The position numbers and the translations under genes were made by a program. 26,949 nucleotides of DNA from Fibrobacter sp. UBA4375. GTDB lineage: Bacteria; Fibrobacterota; Fibrobacteria; Fibrobacterales; Fibrobacteraceae. The notes under the pieces are model-generated. The model saw nothing but the letters and a program-made list of their open reading frames with translations. It was not told the DNA's origin and made no database searches. Below are positions 1 to 8,343 of the stretch, one piece after another (positions within the stretch are counted from its first letter, which is position 1; each line of letters starts with the position of its first letter). Where the stretch lies: the NCBI GenBank assembly GCA_002391195.1, contig DGRZ01000035.1:17423-44371 (forward strand), in the 5' to 3' direction.

Positions 1-53
1 TGAAAGTTCTATCCATCGTATAAAAAGACCAATTCATGACGGCGGAGGGGGTA

Positions 54-100
54 GGCGAAGACTACAGGCTTCGCCGAGGGGGAGGCTTCCCCCCTTGTAG
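54..100. repeat. Overlapping palindromes, possible REP-like intergenic hairpin
   Basis: GGCGAAG (54-60) pairs perfectly with CTTCGCC (69-75). A second, overlapping fold pairs CTACA (62-66) with TGTAG (96-100) and GGGGGA with TCCCCC inside. The two folds compete for the same bases. No T-run follows, so this is not a clean terminator. It lies in the 309-bp leader before the RNase E/G gene, which otherwise shows only a CTAG-rich repeat and no gene. Confidence 0.4.
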
Positions 101-120
101 TAAGAAAATTAGCGTTTTAT

Positions 121-160
121 CCCCCAATTCCCTAACCCCTAACCCCTAGATCCTAATCTC
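121..160. repeat. CTAG-rich intergenic repeat, copy 1
   Basis: This stretch is built from CCCTAACCCCTA and CCCCTAGATCCTAAT units. The same words recur at 5774-5818 and, inverted, at 10689-10742. It is non-coding and lies upstream of the RNase E/G gene. Confidence 0.6.
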
Positions 161-309
161 TTATTATATATTTAAGGTCCCTAGACCTTGTTTTGGCGGG
201 CGGGCGGTACTTTCCGTCAAGAAACCGGCGGGGTTCGGAGGCGTTCCATACTTTTGGAGGGCCTTTTAGGGGTTTGTCTAATCGATTTTGCTTTACTTTT
301 AGGAGTTTT

Positions 310-1845
310 ATGGCAAATAAGTGTAAGCGCGGAATCCTGATTAGCAAGACACCTTACGAGAAGCGCATCGCCATCATGGAAGATGGCGAACTTGCGGAAT
401 TGGTCGTGGAAAGCGTGTCTTCTACCAGGGTCCTGGGCAATATATATAAGGGTGTCGTTCAAAAGGTGCTTCCCGCCTTGAAGGCCGCGTTTATCGATAT
501 CGGTCTCGAGAAGGCAGGGTTCCTGCACCAGGACGACGCCATGGACAGGAACGAGCTGTTGCGCCGGGAATACGGCGACGACGGCGACGAGGAAGGCGCT
601 TCCAAGGAAATCTCCATCGACGAGATTCTCCAGGAAGGCCAGGAAATCATGGTCCAGGTGGTGAAGGAACCTATCAGCACCAAGGGTGCCCGTCTGACGA
701 CTCATCTGAGTTTTGCAGGCCGGTTCCTGGTGTGCATGCCGGGTACCAACTTCGTGGGCGTGTCCAAGCGCGAGCGCGACCATGCCAAGCGTCGGGAATT
801 CCAGAAGGTGGTCCGCCGCCTGAAGGCCCGCGACGTGGGCTATATCGTGCGCACCAACGGGCTGAACGAGTCCGAATTCGAAATCCAGAAGCAGATGCGT
901 GAACTGGAGAGCAAGTGGGAACAGACGAAGTACAACTTCGAGACCATGCCCGCCGAGACCTGCATCTACGAGGAGTCGGATTCTATCGAGCAGACGGTCC
1001 GCGAATACTTTGGCGAGAACACGGACTACGTGTACATCGACAATCGGGACGAATATTTTGCCCTTCGCGACTACCTGAAGGTGCTGTCTCCGGACAAGCT
1101 GGACAAGGTGAAGCTCTGGAGCAGTAACGAGAGCCTGTTTGAGTACTTTAAGATTGAAAACGACTACGCTCGCTCCTTGCAGCGCCAGGTACCGCTCCCC
1201 CGTGGAGGAAACCTGGTCATCGAGCAGACCGAGGCCCTGGTGTCCATCGACGTGAATACCGGTCCCAAGGTCCACGGCAAGGACCAGAGCAAGATCATCC
1301 TCGAGACCAACATCGACGCCTGCCACGAAATTGCAAAGCAGCTCCGGCTCCGCGACGTGGGCGGTCTTATCATCATCGACTTTATCGATATGGAGACCGA
1401 CGAGGACCGCGAAAAGGTTTACCAGGAATTCCGCAAGGCGATTCGCCGGGACAAGGCGCCTATCAGCCCCGCTCCCATTAGCCAGTTCGGCCTGATGGAA
1501 GTGACCCGCAAGCGCGTGCGCATGAACCTGATGACCGAGAAGACGGAAATCTGCCCGGTGTGCCACGGCGGTGGCCGCATTGCCACGCTGGAATCTACCT
1601 TGGGCATGATCGACCGCTGGATGGCCCGCGCCCACGGCAAGGGAAAACTGAAGGAAGTGACCCTGGTGGTGAGCAGCCCCCTGGTGGACGTGTTCTGCAA
1701 GGACATGGCCCGTATGTTCCACTATCTGGAATACAAGCACAGCATGAAAATCGACCTGGTGGAAGACGAACATGCCCATGTGAACCAGTTCTGGATGTAC
1801 GACAAGGCTGGCGAGGATATTACGGACCTTTACAATTTCGCGTAA
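310..1845 (+). CDS. rng: Ribonuclease E/G family endoribonuclease (RNase G-like)
   Basis: Endoribonuclease that cleaves single-stranded AU-rich RNA in rRNA maturation and mRNA decay, in the cytoplasm. The 511-residue product is the length of RNase G; the long C-terminal scaffold of RNase E is absent. An N-terminal S1 RNA-binding domain (about 38-130, GNIYKGVVQKVLPALKAAF) is followed by the catalytic region. The two metal-binding aspartates are seen in SIDVNTG (D314) and IIIDFIDM (D357). The Zn-link cysteines are in CPVC (C415, C418). The frame is open back to 193, but ATG 310 is chosen because AGGAG precedes it and the family homology begins there. The gene is monocistronic, with a strong terminator 29 bp after the stop. 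Family assignment is secure; RNase G rather than E rests on length. Confidence 0.95.
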   Translation: MANKCKRGILISKTPYEKRIAIMEDGELAELVVESVSSTRVLGNIYKGVVQKVLPALKAAFIDIGLEKAGFLHQDDAMDRNELLRREYGDDGDEEGASKEISIDEILQEGQEIMVQVVKEPISTKGARLTTHLSFAGRFLVCMPGTNFVGVSKRERDHAKRREFQKVVRRLKARDVGYIVRTNGLNESEFEIQKQMRELESKWEQTKYNFETMPAETCIYEESDSIEQTVREYFGENTDYVYIDNRDEYFALRDYLKVLSPDKLDKVKLWSSNESLFEYFKIENDYARSLQRQVPLPRGGNLVIEQTEALVSIDVNTGPKVHGKDQSKIILETNIDACHEIAKQLRLRDVGGLIIIDFIDMETDEDREKVYQEFRKAIRRDKAPISPAPISQFGLMEVTRKRVRMNLMTEKTEICPVCHGGGRIATLESTLGMIDRWMARAHGKGKLKEVTLVVSSPLVDVFCKDMARMFHYLEYKHSMKIDLVEDEHAHVNQFWMYDKAGEDITDLYNFA

Positions 1846-1873
1846 GGTCAACCGCCTCGAAACTGTGAATATG

Positions 1874-1904
1874 AGCCTTGCGGCTTTGCCGCAGGGCTTT
1901 TTTT
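1874..1904 (+). terminator. Rho-independent terminator of rng
   Basis: An 11-bp stem (1874-1884 with 1888-1898, one G-T wobble) closes a TTT loop. A run of seven T follows at 1898-1904. It sits 29 bp after the rng stop and before pta, so the two genes are probably separate transcripts. Confidence 0.9.
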
Positions 1905-1966
1905 ATCTTAATTTTTAGGGGTTCAATTTTAAGGGCGCCCGTTGGCGCCGAAAAACGGAGATTGTT

Positions 1967-3361
1967 ATGAATAGAGTAATTCTGGTTGCTGCTGCCGCCG
2001 CTGAGATGGCCGCGAAGGTAAAAGAAGTTGTGGACGCCGCCGCTGCCGCAGGCGTCAAGACCGCTGTGTACAAGCCCTGCGCAAATGGTGCCGAGGCGGC
2101 GGCGGAACTGAAGGAACACCGTTCCGCCGTGCTGATGGAGAAGATTGCCGCCGACTTCTTGCAGAAGGACTTTGCCTCTGTAGATACCGTGGTGGTGGAA
2201 GGTGCACAAGGCATGAACGACGTGCTGGCCCACAAGTTCAACGACGACCTCGCCACCGCCCTGGACGCGAAGGTCTATTGCAACGGCGAAGATGCCGACC
2301 TGTTCTGCCCGAATCGTATAATGCATTGCCCCAAGTGCCTCGCGAAGGAATTTGCCGCCCCCGCTGCCGAGCGCAAGACCAGCCAGGCCATGTTCCGCGC
2401 AGGCTTGCTCCTGAAGGCCTCAAAGGCGAAGAAGCGCATTGTGCTGCCTGAAGGTTCCGAGCCCCGCACCGTGCAGGCCGCGAAGCTGGTCATTGACCGC
2501 AAGATTGCGGTACCCGTGCTGGTGGGCAAGAAGGACGAGATTTTCAAGGTGGCCAAGGAACAGGGAGTTTCCCTCCCTGCCGATATCGAGATTATCGAAC
2601 CGACGGCTGAACTTGCCGAAAAGTACGTGCCCACTCTGGTGGAACTGCGCAAGTCCAAGGGCATGACCGAAGAGGCTGCCCGTGCGGCTCTCGCCGACAA
2701 CGTGATGCTTGCCACCATGATGCTCAAGATGGGCGAAGTGGACGGTCTCGTTTCCGGAGCCGTTCATTCTACCGCAGACACGCTCCGCCCTGCCCTGCAG
2801 GTTATCAAGTGCGCTCCCGGCGTCAAGTCCGTAAGCTCCGTGTTCTTTATGTGCATGCCCGGCAAGACCTACATCTACGGTGACTGCGCGATTAATCTGA
2901 ACCCCACCGCCGAAGAGCTTGCTGGCATTGCCATGCAGTGCGACGACACCGCCAAGGCCTTCGGGCTGCCCAGCCGTGTGGCTATGCTGAGCTACAGCAC
3001 CATGAACAGCGGCAAGGGTCCCGACGCCGACTTGGTGCGCGAAGCTACCAAGTTGGTCAAGGAAGCCCGCCCCGAGATGCTGGTGGATGGCCCGCTGCAG
3101 TACGATGCCGCTACCGTCGAAAGCGTCGGCTCTCTGAAGGCCCCCGGAAGTTCTGTGGCCGGCAAGGCTACCGTGTTCGTGTTCCCCAGCCTTTCTGCCG
3201 GTAACATCGGCTACAAGGCCGTGCAGAGGAGCGCCCACGGCACTATCGCCATCGGCCCCATGCTCCAGGGCTTGGCCAAGCCGGTGAACGACCTCTCCCG
3301 TGGCGCCCTGGTAGAAGACATTGTCTATACCATTGCGCTGACTGCCGTTCAGGCAAATTAA
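1967..3361 (+). CDS. pta: Phosphate acetyltransferase
   Basis: Interconverts acetyl-CoA + phosphate and acetyl phosphate + CoA, the first step of acetate formation. The C-terminal PTA/PTB domain spans about 141-464. Recognisable stretches are RIVLPEGSEPRTVQAA, GLVSGAVHSTADTLRP, YSTMNSGKGPDADLV, DGPLQYDAA and the conserved end GNIGYKAVQR. The N-terminal 140 residues look like a shortened relic of the P-loop domain of long Pta proteins: VVVEGAQGMND and the ALDAKVYCN strand are visible, but no Walker A motif is. A CPKC pair (121-124) sits at the join, unlike E. coli Pta. A GGCGCC/GGCGCC hairpin (1934-1949) lies just upstream of the GGAG ribosome site, and ATG 1967 follows it. No ackA is adjacent. 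The enzyme call is firm; the role of the N-terminal piece is unknown. Confidence 0.93.
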   Translation: MNRVILVAAAAAEMAAKVKEVVDAAAAAGVKTAVYKPCANGAEAAAELKEHRSAVLMEKIAADFLQKDFASVDTVVVEGAQGMNDVLAHKFNDDLATALDAKVYCNGEDADLFCPNRIMHCPKCLAKEFAAPAAERKTSQAMFRAGLLLKASKAKKRIVLPEGSEPRTVQAAKLVIDRKIAVPVLVGKKDEIFKVAKEQGVSLPADIEIIEPTAELAEKYVPTLVELRKSKGMTEEAARAALADNVMLATMMLKMGEVDGLVSGAVHSTADTLRPALQVIKCAPGVKSVSSVFFMCMPGKTYIYGDCAINLNPTAEELAGIAMQCDDTAKAFGLPSRVAMLSYSTMNSGKGPDADLVREATKLVKEARPEMLVDGPLQYDAATVESVGSLKAPGSSVAGKATVFVFPSLSAGNIGYKAVQRSAHGTIAIGPMLQGLAKPVNDLSRGALVEDIVYTIALTAVQAN

Positions 3362-3469
3362 GACCGTTCGCGCTAGACTTTGGCAATCAAGTACAGGGCT
3401 GGCGCTCACTCTCGCCACCATGCCTCGTTAATACGAGGCACTTGTGGCTCACGGGGTAAATAACGACAA

Positions 3470-3488
3470 GGGAGGGCTCGGCCCTCCC
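3470..3488. terminator. Hairpin shared by convergent pta and TPR gene
   Basis: A perfect 8-bp stem (GGGAGGGC with GCCCTCCC) closes a TCG loop. It begins just past the stop of the minus-strand TPR gene. A second perfect hairpin, TGCCTCG/CGAGGCA, lies at 3421-3440. Neither has a long T-run, but each lies between two convergent genes. Confidence 0.6.
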
Positions 3489-3492
3489 TAAC

Positions 3493-4248
3493 CTATTTCT
3501 TCCCGACTTTCGTGTTCAATTTTTTCTGGATTTCTTTCAGGTGCCAGCGACCCCGGCGGTCTTCGAGAAAGTAGTCCGTGCGCACGCCACGGGCAAGCCC
3601 CTTGTCGATATACTTTTGGGACTCGTCGTATTTTTTTTCGTCCAGGTAATACTCCGCAAGGAAGAAGTAATTGTAGATGTCCCCTGGATCGTCTTTTAGG
3701 GCCATTTTCAGATACTTCTCGGCGAGTTCCTTGTCTGGCCACGAGAGGATAATAGGAATGTAAGGCAGCAATTGATGCGCGCGACCGAGAACTTGGTAGT
3801 TCTTAGTGGCGGTGGCTACATCGCGAACCTTTGCGGCCACGCCATCTTTTACGGCGGCAAGCGGGTTTTTCTCTGCTCCCCACATGGAAACGGATGCCGC
3901 GTAGATGTGGGCGATTTCGCGATTTTTCGGATAGCGATTGTAGGCTTTTTCGCTGAGTTCTTTTAGGCTGTCGAGCTTGGCCTTGCGTTTGTTTTTTTCG
4001 AAGGGTACAAAACGGAAGGCAAAGTAGACGCTCTTGACCAAACCTTCGGTTGCTTTTTCTGCTATGGTGGAATCTTTCTGCGCCCGCTTGTAGGCGGCAA
4101 TCATCAGGTCTGCGTTCTTCTTGTCGGCCTTGTCGCCCTTGGCACGTTCTGCGCGGGCCTTGTAGCAGGAATCCGCAAATGCCAAATCAGAATTTGCAAA
4201 GCTGCAAATGGCGGCGAAGAGGAGGATGGCTAGAGAACTGGGGTACAT
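3493..4248 (-). CDS. Secreted TPR-repeat protein, unknown function
   Basis: A 251-residue protein beginning with a signal peptide (MYPSSLAILLFAAICSFANSD, cut probably near FADS). The mature part is all-helical with TPR-like helices, clearest around KELAEKYLKMALKDDPGDI and EYYLDEKKYDESQKYIDKGL (about 170-215). Such repeats usually mediate protein contacts in the periplasm or at the outer membrane. The frame stays open to 4281, but the 11 extra residues overlap an intergenic repeat and would spoil the signal peptide, so ATG 4248 is preferred; GAGGGAAAAG lies upstream. It is preceded by the phosphofructokinase gene on the same strand and faces pta. No enzyme motif is visible. Confidence 0.75.
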   Translation of the reverse strand: MYPSSLAILLFAAICSFANSDLAFADSCYKARAERAKGDKADKKNADLMIAAYKRAQKDSTIAEKATEGLVKSVYFAFRFVPFEKNKRKAKLDSLKELSEKAYNRYPKNREIAHIYAASVSMWGAEKNPLAAVKDGVAAKVRDVATATKNYQVLGRAHQLLPYIPIILSWPDKELAEKYLKMALKDDPGDIYNYFFLAEYYLDEKKYDESQKYIDKGLARGVRTDYFLEDRRGRWHLKEIQKKLNTKVGKK

Positions 4249-4268
4249 TGCATTCTTTTCCCTCGGGC

Positions 4269-4314
4269 CTGGATCCTTCACTCCATGCCTAACGGCATTT
4301 CATTCAGGATGACG
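4269..4314 (-). repeat. GTCAT-type intergenic hairpin repeat, copy A
   Basis: On the minus strand it reads CGTCATCCTGAATG, an ATGCC-GTTA-GGCAT hairpin, then AGTGAAGGATCC. The same CATCC...GGATCC frame recurs at 5745-5772 and 22182-22222. It fills the gap between the phosphofructokinase stop and the TPR gene start. Confidence 0.6.
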
Positions 4315-4321
4315 CGACGCG

Positions 4322-5668
4322 TCACTTCCTTCCCTTGCCTTTTCCGGAGAAGTAGTCCTGCTGACGGGTGGCGCCAAGCACGGCATGCCATAACGTTCCG
4401 TTGGGATTGATTTTCTTGCGTTCGTTGACTGCGTATTCTATAGGCACATGGCTGAACTGTTCGTTCATGCTGCCCACCACCATGTCGGTCTTGCCCGCCA
4501 TGCCTGCGTGCACCGCACTTTCGGCCAGCTGGAAACAGAAAATGGCGTCTGTTCCCTTGGCGGGGATGCTGCGGACCATGTAGCTCGGGTCAAAGTACTT
4601 GATGTTGACTTCGATTCCCACCTTGTCGAAGTGGTTCTTGATTTCACGGGTCAAGAATTCGCCGATGTCGTTTTTCAACACATTGCCGCTGGCGTCCTTG
4701 CGTTCCGGCAGGCCCTTGAACAGATCCTGTCCGGCACCTTCGGCCACGGCGATGACGGCATGGGTCTTGCCGCTGCTGTAGCGGCTTTCGAGAGCCTTGA
4801 AAAGTCCGTTTTCGCCTTCCAGCGTGAAGGGTACTTCGGGAATGAGGCAGAAGTTCACCACCGTGGTGGCGAGAGCCGCGTAGGCGGCGATAAATCCGGA
4901 GTCGCGGCCCATGAGCTTTACCAGGCCAAGACCGTTGAAAGCCCCGTTGGCTTCGTTGTGGGCGCTGGTAATGACGTCCGTGGCGCTGAGCACTGCAGTC
5001 TCAAAACCGAAGGTGCGGTCAATCAGATTCAGGTCGTTGTCGATAGTTTTCGGGATACCGATAACAGAAATGGGCTGACGACGCTTCTTGACTTCTTCGG
5101 CGATGGCGTGGGCTCCCCGGAGGGTTCCGTCACCGCCGATACAGAACAGCACATTGATGTTCAGTCGCATGAGGGTATCCACCATCACGGAGGGTTCCTG
5201 CATGCCGCGGGAGCTCCCCAGGATAGTGCCGCCGTCATCCTGGATGGCATCTACCACGTCGGGGTTCAGCATGATAGGCGGGTAGCCGTAGGCCGGGTTC
5301 AGCCCGCGGTAACCGTAGGGGATGCCAAAAATGTTTCGCACTCCGTAGTCAAACCACAACACTTGTACCAGGCCCTTGATGACGTTGTTGAGGCCGGGGC
5401 AAAGTCCGCCGCAGGTCACAATGCCTGCACGTGTCCAGGCGGGGTCGTGGAAAATCGTTTCTCGGGGGCCTGCCGCCTCGAGGGAGGGAATCGCCTTCCC
5501 GTTATCGATAAACTTTTTGATACGGTTCACGTCGGTGGTGAGGCTGATACGGTCGCCGTCAGAGACGAACGGCACGCCTTTCATGGGGGATTTCAGGGTT
5601 CCCGTTCCCACTGTTTCGATGGAGAGGTCGTATTGTTCCGGATTGTTGAGAATATCTTCTTGCGTCAT
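4322..5668 (-). CDS. pfkA: 6-phosphofructokinase, group II (plant/trypanosome-like), probably ATP-dependent
   Basis: Phosphorylates fructose 6-phosphate to the 1,6-bisphosphate, the committed step of glycolysis. The 448-residue protein has a roughly 80-residue N-terminal extension before the nucleotide-binding start GIVTCGGLCPGLNNVI. Then come GYRGL, the GGDGT motif (D180-G181), PKTIDND (K207, D210) with the catalytic aspartate, MGRDSGFIA and VAEGAG. Glycine after GGD marks ATP use in PFKs, where pyrophosphate enzymes carry Asp. Lysine before TIDND is found in pyrophosphate enzymes but also in plant and trypanosome ATP enzymes. The combination therefore predicts ATP dependence, but this should be measured. 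ATG 5668 follows AAGG closely. The upstream gap to the sensor kinase gene holds two repeats. Confidence 0.9.
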   Translation of the reverse strand: MTQEDILNNPEQYDLSIETVGTGTLKSPMKGVPFVSDGDRISLTTDVNRIKKFIDNGKAIPSLEAAGPRETIFHDPAWTRAGIVTCGGLCPGLNNVIKGLVQVLWFDYGVRNIFGIPYGYRGLNPAYGYPPIMLNPDVVDAIQDDGGTILGSSRGMQEPSVMVDTLMRLNINVLFCIGGDGTLRGAHAIAEEVKKRRQPISVIGIPKTIDNDLNLIDRTFGFETAVLSATDVITSAHNEANGAFNGLGLVKLMGRDSGFIAAYAALATTVVNFCLIPEVPFTLEGENGLFKALESRYSSGKTHAVIAVAEGAGQDLFKGLPERKDASGNVLKNDIGEFLTREIKNHFDKVGIEVNIKYFDPSYMVRSIPAKGTDAIFCFQLAESAVHAGMAGKTDMVVGSMNEQFSHVPIEYAVNERKKINPNGTLWHAVLGATRQQDYFSGKGKGRK

Positions 5669-5744
5669 GCCTTAAAAATACAAAAAAGAACCCCGACCAG
5701 ATTGGATATGACATTTTTAGGCCGTCAAGCACCGACACCTTAAT

Positions 5745-5772
5745 CGGATCCTCGCCTTCGCGAGGATGACAA
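5745..5772 (-). repeat. GTCAT-type intergenic hairpin repeat, copy B
   Basis: ATCCTCG (5748-5754) pairs with CGAGGAT (5761-5767) around a CCTTCG loop, flanked by GTCAT on the minus strand and a GGATCC end. It is a short form of the element at 4269-4314. Confidence 0.55.
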
Positions 5773-5773
5773 T

Positions 5774-5818
5774 CCTAGCCCCTAAATCCTAGATCCTAGC
5801 CCCTAGATCCTAATCCCT
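5774..5818. repeat. CTAG-rich intergenic repeat, copy 2
   Basis: Contains CCCCTAAATCCTAGATCC followed by CCCCTAGATCCTAATCCC. The first half matches copy 3 (10689-10742, inverted) and the second half matches copy 1 (121-160). It abuts and slightly overlaps the stop codon of the sensor kinase gene. Confidence 0.65.
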
Positions 5819-7610
5819 ATATTTCCAGCGGTGGGAAATGGATCTTGGTGCGGAGTCCCGGGTTCGCATTTTCCATCTCGATTTTCATGTTGGTGAGGGT
5901 GCAGAGTTTTTTCACCATAGAAAGTCCGATTCCCGTTCCACTTGTGCGGCGGGTCATTTCGTTTTCGACGCGGTAGAATTCCTGGAACACCTTTTTCATT
6001 TCGGCGGGCGGAATGCCCGGACCGTAGTCGCGCACCGCCAGGTACACGTCGGTATCCTTGATGCGGAGTTCGATGACAATCATCTTGTAATCCGCATCCT
6101 TGGAGAACTTCAACGAGTTGTCCACCAGGTTCATCAAGATCTGCATGATGGCGTCCCGGTCCATCATCAGGGTGATGTCCCGAACATCGGTGTCCGAAGA
6201 AACGGTGAGCTCGAAACCGTGCTTTTCTACGTTCTTGCTGTAGGTGGCCACAAAGTCGTCCAGCACGGCCTTGGGCCTGTCCTTGGCGAGCTGCACATTC
6301 CAACGGTCTCCATCCAGTTTGGACAAATTAAGAACATTCTGAATTAGGCGCGTAAGTCTGTCTGCCTCGCTGGCGATTTGGTTGTAGTACTTCTGTTTTT
6401 TCTCTTCGTTTGCCACCCAGGAGTTTTGCAAAAGTTCGGCGTACATGCGGATAGAGGTCAGGGGCGTTTTCAACTCATGACTCACCGCAGAAATAAAGTC
6501 CTGCCTTTTCTTGGCCAGGTTCAGTTCGCTTCGAGTCAGGCGGTATATAGCCACGAGACCGCCGCCCAAGATGATAAGCACCACGGCTCCGAGGAAAATC
6601 AAGAATGAACTACCCCTGGAATCGTCCCTGTTTTTCATATACATTGTCAGAGAAATCTTGTTGAGGGGCGGGATCAACTTGGTAGAGAAAATTTCTTGGG
6701 AATCATCGTGTGTGCCAAAAGAAAGCAATGTTCGCGGCCCGTCCTTGAATTCCAGCACCAAGTCTTTTTCGAGGGGGTAGAACTGGGTCTCGTTCTTGAC
6801 CAGGCTATTCAGGTAGACTTTGGTGTCAACGATGTAGCCTTGGATATAGAGTTCGCTGCCCCTGGTCACGTTACGGAAGAAGACGATATAGTCGCTGTTG
6901 ACTTTCGCCATAAAGGGTTCGATTTCCACTTCGAAATTGTAATTCACCGGTGTAGAGGTCAAGCTGTCTATGTTCTGGGATTCGGCGTTGAAGGCCAGGT
7001 TTTCTTTTTCAGATGCCGTTTCAATTCGGTGGGGTCTGGCGGATTCTTCTTTTTCGCTATGGCCTAATTTGGGGTCTTGTTTGTAGATGTGGTCAATGAC
7101 CTTTTCCACGGAATCTCTAGGCTGGGCCATAGCTTCGATACCGCGGTTTTCGATATTCAGTTCGTCCAGAATGGCCTTGATCTTGTTACGGACTTCTTCG
7201 CGACGTTGTCTTTCGCTTTGGGGAATTTGCTCTAGGAGGATTTCACCGAAGCGCCCTTCGGGCAAGAACGGCGTGCGGAGCGTGTTGTCTGGAGTGAGCT
7301 GAAAATGCCCTATGAGTCCCGTATACTGGCTGGTGACAGGGTAATCCACTAGTTCGGACAAAGTGTTTTCTTCGCCGCCGATGACCTGTACGGTACGGAT
7401 GAACCCGTATTCGGAATAGGAACGTTTTTCTTCGACTGCTAGATCACGGGCAAGCCTCTGGTTTAGGGTGTTGGCCACGAACATGGCGTGTCCCGTGTAG
7501 AGTGAATTTGTACCCAGCTGCAACTGCGAATACGCCTGGTAAAGAAGTATTACCAGGGGTATCGTGATGACAACAAAGATGGAGGCGAAGATTACGTGGA
7601 CTTTGTGCAT
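5817..7610 (-). CDS. Two-component sensor histidine kinase
   Basis: Membrane sensor that autophosphorylates and passes phosphate to the response regulator encoded just upstream. In 597 residues: TM1 about 7-24, a large extracytoplasmic domain of about 300 residues (30-335, no recognised fold), TM2 about 336-356, then a HisKA domain with phosphoacceptor H378 in SAVSHELKTPLTSIR. The HATPase domain shows the N box (LMNLVDNSLKFS), G1 (VRDYGPGIPP), F box (VFQEFYRVE) and G2 (TGTGIGLSMVKKL). No HAMP domain is evident. Its start overlaps the regulator gene end by 19 bp, suggesting translational coupling. The kinase is intact by motif; its signal is unknown, although the size of the periplasmic domain points to an envelope cue. 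Confidence 0.93.
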   Translation of the reverse strand: MHKVHVIFASIFVVITIPLVILLYQAYSQLQLGTNSLYTGHAMFVANTLNQRLARDLAVEEKRSYSEYGFIRTVQVIGGEENTLSELVDYPVTSQYTGLIGHFQLTPDNTLRTPFLPEGRFGEILLEQIPQSERQRREEVRNKIKAILDELNIENRGIEAMAQPRDSVEKVIDHIYKQDPKLGHSEKEESARPHRIETASEKENLAFNAESQNIDSLTSTPVNYNFEVEIEPFMAKVNSDYIVFFRNVTRGSELYIQGYIVDTKVYLNSLVKNETQFYPLEKDLVLEFKDGPRTLLSFGTHDDSQEIFSTKLIPPLNKISLTMYMKNRDDSRGSSFLIFLGAVVLIILGGGLVAIYRLTRSELNLAKKRQDFISAVSHELKTPLTSIRMYAELLQNSWVANEEKKQKYYNQIASEADRLTRLIQNVLNLSKLDGDRWNVQLAKDRPKAVLDDFVATYSKNVEKHGFELTVSSDTDVRDITLMMDRDAIMQILMNLVDNSLKFSKDADYKMIVIELRIKDTDVYLAVRDYGPGIPPAEMKKVFQEFYRVENEMTRRTSGTGIGLSMVKKLCTLTNMKIEMENANPGLRTKIHFPPLEI

Positions 7611-8320
7611 TCAGGCGTAGAGCACATCTGGTAGCCCTCTCCGCGGAACGTTACCAGAAACTTCGGGTGGGAAGGATCGTCTTCGATTTTCTTGCGGAGC
7701 TTGGTGATGTGGATGTCTACGGTGCGGGTGTCAACGGACTCGGCATTTTCGTAACCCCAAACTTTACGTAGCAGTTCGGAACGGGGAACGGCGTGGTCAC
7801 GGTTGGTCCACAGGTATTCAAGAATTTCCACTTCTTTGCGGGTAAAGGCTATTTCTTCATTTCCGCGGGTGCCGCGGTATTCGCGGAAATCGATTTTCAG
7901 GTTACCTGCCACCAGCTTGCCTTCGTTCTCGGCGCTCTGGCGGCTGCGGCGCAGCACCGCCTCAATACGGGCGAGCAACATGGGTACGGAGAAGGGCTTG
8001 GGAATGTAATCGTCGGCACCGTACTTGAGGCCGTTGATGATGTCCTCGTCGGAATTCTTGGCAGAGAGGATAATGATGGGGGTGCTCCTGTCTTTTTCGC
8101 GAATCTTGTCGCAGACGGTAAAGCCGTCGATACCAGGAAGCATCAAGTCCAGAAGGATTAGTCCATACTGGCCGGTCAAGGCTTCGGCAAGGCCTGTTTC
8201 GCCATCGGCGCAGTGCTTCACGTTGTAGCCGTTCAGTTCGCAAAGGTCTACAAGACCCTCGGCAATGGCAATTTCGTCTTCGATAATGAGAATGCTTGTG
8301 TTGCTAGAGTTCTGGCTCAT
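7592..8320 (-). CDS. OmpR/PhoB-family response regulator
   Basis: DNA-binding transcription regulator and partner of the downstream sensor kinase. Receiver domain 8-125: acidic pair E14-D15, phosphoacceptor D58 in LLDLMLPGIDG, S86 and K108 in YIPKPFS. Winged-helix effector domain about 140-235 with FTRKEVEILEYLW, TVDIHITKLRKKIE and the closing FRGEGYQM. ATG 8320 is preferred over the ATG five codons earlier because AAAGGAA sits just before it. It starts 23 bp after the outer-membrane protein gene and overlaps the kinase gene, so the three genes probably form one operon. Confidence 0.93.
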   Translation of the reverse strand: MSQNSSNTSILIIEDEIAIAEGLVDLCELNGYNVKHCADGETGLAEALTGQYGLILLDLMLPGIDGFTVCDKIREKDRSTPIIILSAKNSDEDIINGLKYGADDYIPKPFSVPMLLARIEAVLRRSRQSAENEGKLVAGNLKIDFREYRGTRGNEEIAFTRKEVEILEYLWTNRDHAVPRSELLRKVWGYENAESVDTRTVDIHITKLRKKIEDDPSHPKFLVTFRGEGYQMCSTPECTKST

Positions 8321-8343
8321 CTTGATTCCTTTCAATTCAAATT

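Noticed and set aside
217..1851. 544-residue open frame antisense to rng
   Set aside because: His/Val/Leu-rich translation typical of the antisense of a GC-biased gene; the plus strand encodes a clear RNase E/G with catalytic motifs.
2420..3421. 333-residue open frame antisense to pta
   Set aside because: Composition is of antisense type (Gly/His/Val-rich) and pta is unmistakable on the other strand.
4448..5743. 431-residue open frame antisense to the phosphofructokinase gene
   Set aside because: A shadow of the opposite strand; no family features, while the minus strand has all PFK motifs.
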